Assembly (NCBI GenBank): GCA_025453305.1 | Contig: JALOQO010000005.1 | Location: 1 to 13,794 of the forward strand | DNA length: 13,794 bases | Source of the DNA: Patescibacteria group bacterium | Lineage (GTDB): Bacteria > Patescibacteriota > Saccharimonadia > Saccharimonadales > CAIOMD01 | Reading direction: 5' to 3' | In this document: piece by piece, positions 11,869 through 13,794 of the stretch | How positions within the stretch are numbered: position 1 is the stretch's first letter | Layout of the letters: each line of letters opens with the position of its first letter | Made by a program: the position numbers and the translations under genes | The notes under the pieces: model-generated | Seen by the model: the letters and a program-made list of their open reading frames with translations, nothing else | What the model was told of the DNA's origin: nothing | Databases searched by the model: none

Positions 11869-12714
11869 TTAATTTGAACTACTATATTTTTCGATAGCAA
11901 GCTCAATTGCGGAGCTGAAAGCTGATTTTAATAGATTAGCTTTTACGGCATCGAATTTTAGAGTTTCTTGATCATGTGTTATTGCGGTGTTGTATTCGAC
12001 TTGTAAAGACTGTACCACTGTAGATATTCCAATTGCTTCAAGTTCTGTTTGGTTGCTCGAAGTACTGTAGCGACTACAAACATAACCACCTTTAAAAACA
12101 AGATTTAGATGTATTTCGTGAGGCAACTGTCGCTTTTCAAGCTCTATTCTAAAGTAATCTGCTAGTAGTTCCATAAATACGGGATCGCAACTAGTTTGTC
12201 CACCATCATGTGCATGCGCACTCTCTTCACTACCCCTATTAGATAAAATAATTGGTGGCATTGTGACTACTTCTCCGGCTTCGTTTCTGCCAATTGGGTA
12301 ATTAGCTGTATTGTCCCAGGCAACTACAAAAGTTGGTTGGTTTCTTTGAGCAAGTAAATCAACTATTTTTTCATGATAAGGTTTGTGTAATTTACCAATA
12401 AGTTCGATTTTCTCTAGGTCAGTTAGCTCTAGGCCTGGTAGCCAAATATTATTTTTGGGCTTGCCGAAATCTTTCTCTGGAAAAAGAGTAGGGCTGTCGG
12501 GAGCTCGATTAAGGTCCCCGAGGGCTCTGCTACACATAGCAATTAGCGTCCATAGACCGTTTAGAGGAACAGTAATAGCGGTTCCATAATCAGAAAATCG
12601 TTCACATTGTCCTTCTGTTAAAGCAACTCTTTCAGAGAATCCACCATATTCATGGCTGGCATGATGGGCAGAATATATAACAGGTACATTTCCGCTACCT
12701 TCTAAAATTTTCAT
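11869..12714 (-). CDS. N-formylglutamate amidohydrolase-like protein
   Basis: This 281-residue protein matches the N-formylglutamate amidohydrolase (FGase, HutG-like) family, zinc enzymes related to carboxypeptidases and aspartoacylase. Family landmarks are in order: IYSAHHASHEYGG (13-25) with the first histidines, CSRALGDLNRAPD (61-73), KLHKPYHEKI (108-117), and FKGGYVCSRYSTSSNQTELE (207-226) followed by VVQSLQVEYN, the usual Q-x-E block. No histidine-degradation gene is nearby and the organism probably lacks that pathway, so the true substrate may be another N-acyl amino acid or peptide-derived amide. It has no signal peptide and is probably cytoplasmic. An extended -10 (TGT-TATGAT, 12731-12723 on the minus strand) ends 8 nt before the ATG. 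Confidence 0.82.
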   Translation of the reverse strand: MKILEGSGNVPVIYSAHHASHEYGGFSERVALTEGQCERFSDYGTAITVPLNGLWTLIAMCSRALGDLNRAPDSPTLFPEKDFGKPKNNIWLPGLELTDLEKIELIGKLHKPYHEKIVDLLAQRNQPTFVVAWDNTANYPIGRNEAGEVVTMPPIILSNRGSEESAHAHDGGQTSCDPVFMELLADYFRIELEKRQLPHEIHLNLVFKGGYVCSRYSTSSNQTELEAIGISTVVQSLQVEYNTAITHDQETLKFDAVKANLLKSAFSSAIELAIEKYSSSN

Positions 12715-12722
12715 AATAATTA

Positions 12723-12731
12723 ATCATAACA
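12723..12731 (-). promoter_or_regulatory. Extended -10 promoter of the amidohydrolase gene
   Basis: TGT-TATGAT on the minus strand ends 8 nt before the ATG at 12714. It lies immediately after the T-tract of the tRNA-Glu terminator, so the two transcription units are packed end to start. Confidence 0.5.
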
Positions 12732-12738
12732 TTTATGC

Positions 12739-12760
12739 AAAAAAAAACAAGCACAAGCTT
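12739..12760 (-). terminator. Terminator of tRNA-Glu
   Basis: On the minus strand AAGC-TTGT-GCTT forms a short 4-bp hairpin, then a G and nine consecutive T. The stem is short but the T-tract is the longest in the window. Confidence 0.6.
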
Positions 12761-12762
12761 TT

Positions 12763-12838
12763 TGGTGACCCCGGCGGGATTCGAACCCGCGATCTTCTGG
12801 ATGAGAACCAGATATCCTAACCGCTAGACGACGGGGCC
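12763..12838 (-). tRNA. tRNA-Glu (CTC)
   Basis: This is a 76-nt cloverleaf with encoded CCA. The acceptor GGCCCCG/CGGGGTC has one G·T at 2:71. The anticodon arm is TCTGG-TTCTCAT-CCAGA with anticodon CTC (GAG on the plus strand at 12793-12795). The T-arm GCGGG-TTCGAAT-CCCGC is perfect. D-arm and loop (GTCTAGCGGTTAGGAT) are typical of bacterial tRNA-Glu. CTC reads only GAG, so a separate TTC tRNA must exist elsewhere to read GAA. Confidence 0.93.
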
Positions 12839-12859
12839 AATAAAGCTAGTAATAATTGT

Positions 12860-12865
12860 AGTATA
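12860..12865 (-). promoter_or_regulatory. -10 box upstream of tRNA-Glu
   Basis: TATACT on the minus strand lies 21 nt before the tRNA 5' end at 12838. The predicted start is near 12853, giving a leader of about 15 nt. The -35 region is poor. Confidence 0.45.
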
Positions 12866-12912
12866 AGATAGGCTAAATAAGCAAAAAGTAGATTGTTAGC
12901 GGTTAAGATATC

Positions 12913-13794
12913 CTACCCAACAGTATTATAATTAACTGCTCGTAGAACTTCTGCCCTGGTGACCCTACCTTGATCATCAATCTTTTTAGCTAATTTCTTA
13001 GCATCACTATTATCACCGTTATTGGCTAGTTTTAAGGCCGCTTTAGCAACTTTGTATTCTATATCGTCGCGTGCAACAACGCCAACTTGTGTGCCTTCGC
13101 TATCAAACTTATCGGTCATTTCAAGCGCTTTTTCATAAAAACCACCGTCTGCCAATTTATTAGCCGTTTGATTCATTATTGTTTCTACTTCGTCTGTTAT
13201 TATTACTCGATATTCTTCACCAATGTCATCAAAACTACCTGCTACTGATAACGCTTCTCCAAAAAAACCACCGTCTGCCAGTCTATAAACATATCCAGCC
13301 AAATGCCTCTCAACGGCATCGCGTGCAACTTCATTTACAACTTCACCATCACCATCAACATTATGTACTGTACTTAGGGCGAGATCTGCAAAACCTTGAT
13401 TAGCGAATGCTCTGGCTCTATTGTAAATAATCCAATCAACTACATCTCGTACATCATCTCTTTTAACGACTCCTCCATCACTTAGTTTTTGGATTTTTAA
13501 ATCAGCTGCGGCAATATCTCCATTGCGAGCATCATCTATGGCAGCTAGTGCCTCGTCATAGATTATTTGATCCAAACTAGTTAGGCTATTTTTGTCTATT
13601 TTGTAAAAAGCTAAATCGCGCTCATTTGGTGGCATTTCTTGCAAAGCTATCCTATCGCTAGACCCTCCGGGAACAATTGTAGTTTGGCTATTCGGTTTAT
13701 TTGCGTCTTGGGTAAGATCAGGCGCCTCGCAACTGCTATAAGCAACTAATAATGGCAAACTTAAAACTGCCGGGCGTAAATAACTGGGTAATTT
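12913..13794 (-). CDS. Probable lipoprotein with about five 45-residue helical repeats (partial)
   Basis: I do not recognise a named family. The frame stays open to the window edge, so the N-terminus lies outside; a TTG at 13758 is an unlikely start. The visible N-terminal part (KLPSYLRPAVLSLPLLVAYS then C) looks like a signal peptide ending in a lipobox-like cysteine at 13731-13729. A disordered Pro/Ser/Thr-rich linker follows. From about 70 residues after the TTG, about five helical units recur with the pattern LADGGFYEKAL...DKFD..G..V..VARDDIEYKVA. The two clearest start at 160 and 202. They resemble TPR/Sel1-like solenoids that bind proteins. Acidic residues dominate. The protein is probably anchored at the cell surface. 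tRNA-Glu lies 74 bp downstream. Confidence 0.65.
   Translation of the reverse strand, partial: KLPSYLRPAVLSLPLLVAYSSCEAPDLTQDANKPNSQTTIVPGGSSDRIALQEMPPNERDLAFYKIDKNSLTSLDQIIYDEALAAIDDARNGDIAAADLKIQKLSDGGVVKRDDVRDVVDWIIYNRARAFANQGFADLALSTVHNVDGDGEVVNEVARDAVERHLAGYVYRLADGGFFGEALSVAGSFDDIGEEYRVIITDEVETIMNQTANKLADGGFYEKALEMTDKFDSEGTQVGVVARDDIEYKVAKAALKLANNGDNSDAKKLAKKIDDQGRVTRAEVLRAVNYNTVG

Noticed and set aside
1..13794. CRISPR array, transposase or insertion sequence
   Set aside because: No regularly spaced short repeats and no transposase or integrase motifs were seen on either strand. The only long direct repeat is the 84-bp tRNA-tail pair.

Overview
The window looks like chromosomal DNA of a small-genome, AT-rich bacterium, most likely a member of the Patescibacteria/CPR and possibly Saccharibacteria. 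The reasons are short intergenic gaps, single orphan genes from several pathways, a mixture of Shine-Dalgarno-led and apparently leaderless genes, a lone type IV pilin-like protein and a lone FtsB/DivIC-like protein. The phylum assignment is an inference. UGA ends two genes (near 7353 and 9337) and no in-frame UGA interrupts any gene, so there is no sign of the UGA-to-glycine code of Gracilibacteria and SR1.

Layout. Positions 2-103 hold the 3' end of an unidentified gene, followed by a terminator. Positions 190-2068 encode a two-gene ABC-2 exporter (ATPase plus permease). Positions 2102-3994 hold three plus-strand genes: an unknown small protein, a tRNA-dihydrouridine synthase and a P-loop kinase. 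Each has a -10 box only 6-8 nt before its ATG. Positions 3991-5004 are a divergent pair: an HxlR/DUF24 regulator with the family cysteine, and an NAD(P)H-dependent FMN reductase. Three dyads lie on or next to the reductase promoter. Positions 5083-6552 encode an orphan ketol-acid reductoisomerase that closely resembles the plant (chloroplast) class II enzyme. Its 5' region carries a perfect 11-bp inverted repeat. Positions 6663-7031 encode a coiled-coil membrane protein.

Positions 7220-8250 form an RNA-rich hub. It contains an initiator tRNA-fMet with a perfect consensus promoter and unusual identity positions, an FtsB-like divisome protein, and a tRNA(CAT) preceded by a 63-nt tRNA-like leader. 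An 84-bp segment including the 3' end of tRNA(CAT) and its terminator is repeated 183 bp downstream, as attachment-site duplications are. Immediately beyond the second copy lie a beta-class DNA methyltransferase and, convergent with it, a Cys4 HNH nuclease (8393-10054). This is a probable type II restriction-modification cassette.

Positions 10163-13794 are all on the minus strand. They hold an HD-domain phosphohydrolase split by a -1 frameshift, a type IV pilin-like protein, an orphan N-formylglutamate amidohydrolase-like protein, tRNA-Glu(CTC) and the partial gene of a repeat-containing probable lipoprotein. The most notable signals are the frameshift exactly upstream of the last metal ligand of the HD protein, the tRNA-tail duplication beside the probable R-M cassette, the tRNA-like leader, the recurring leaderless promoter layout and the plant-type KARI.
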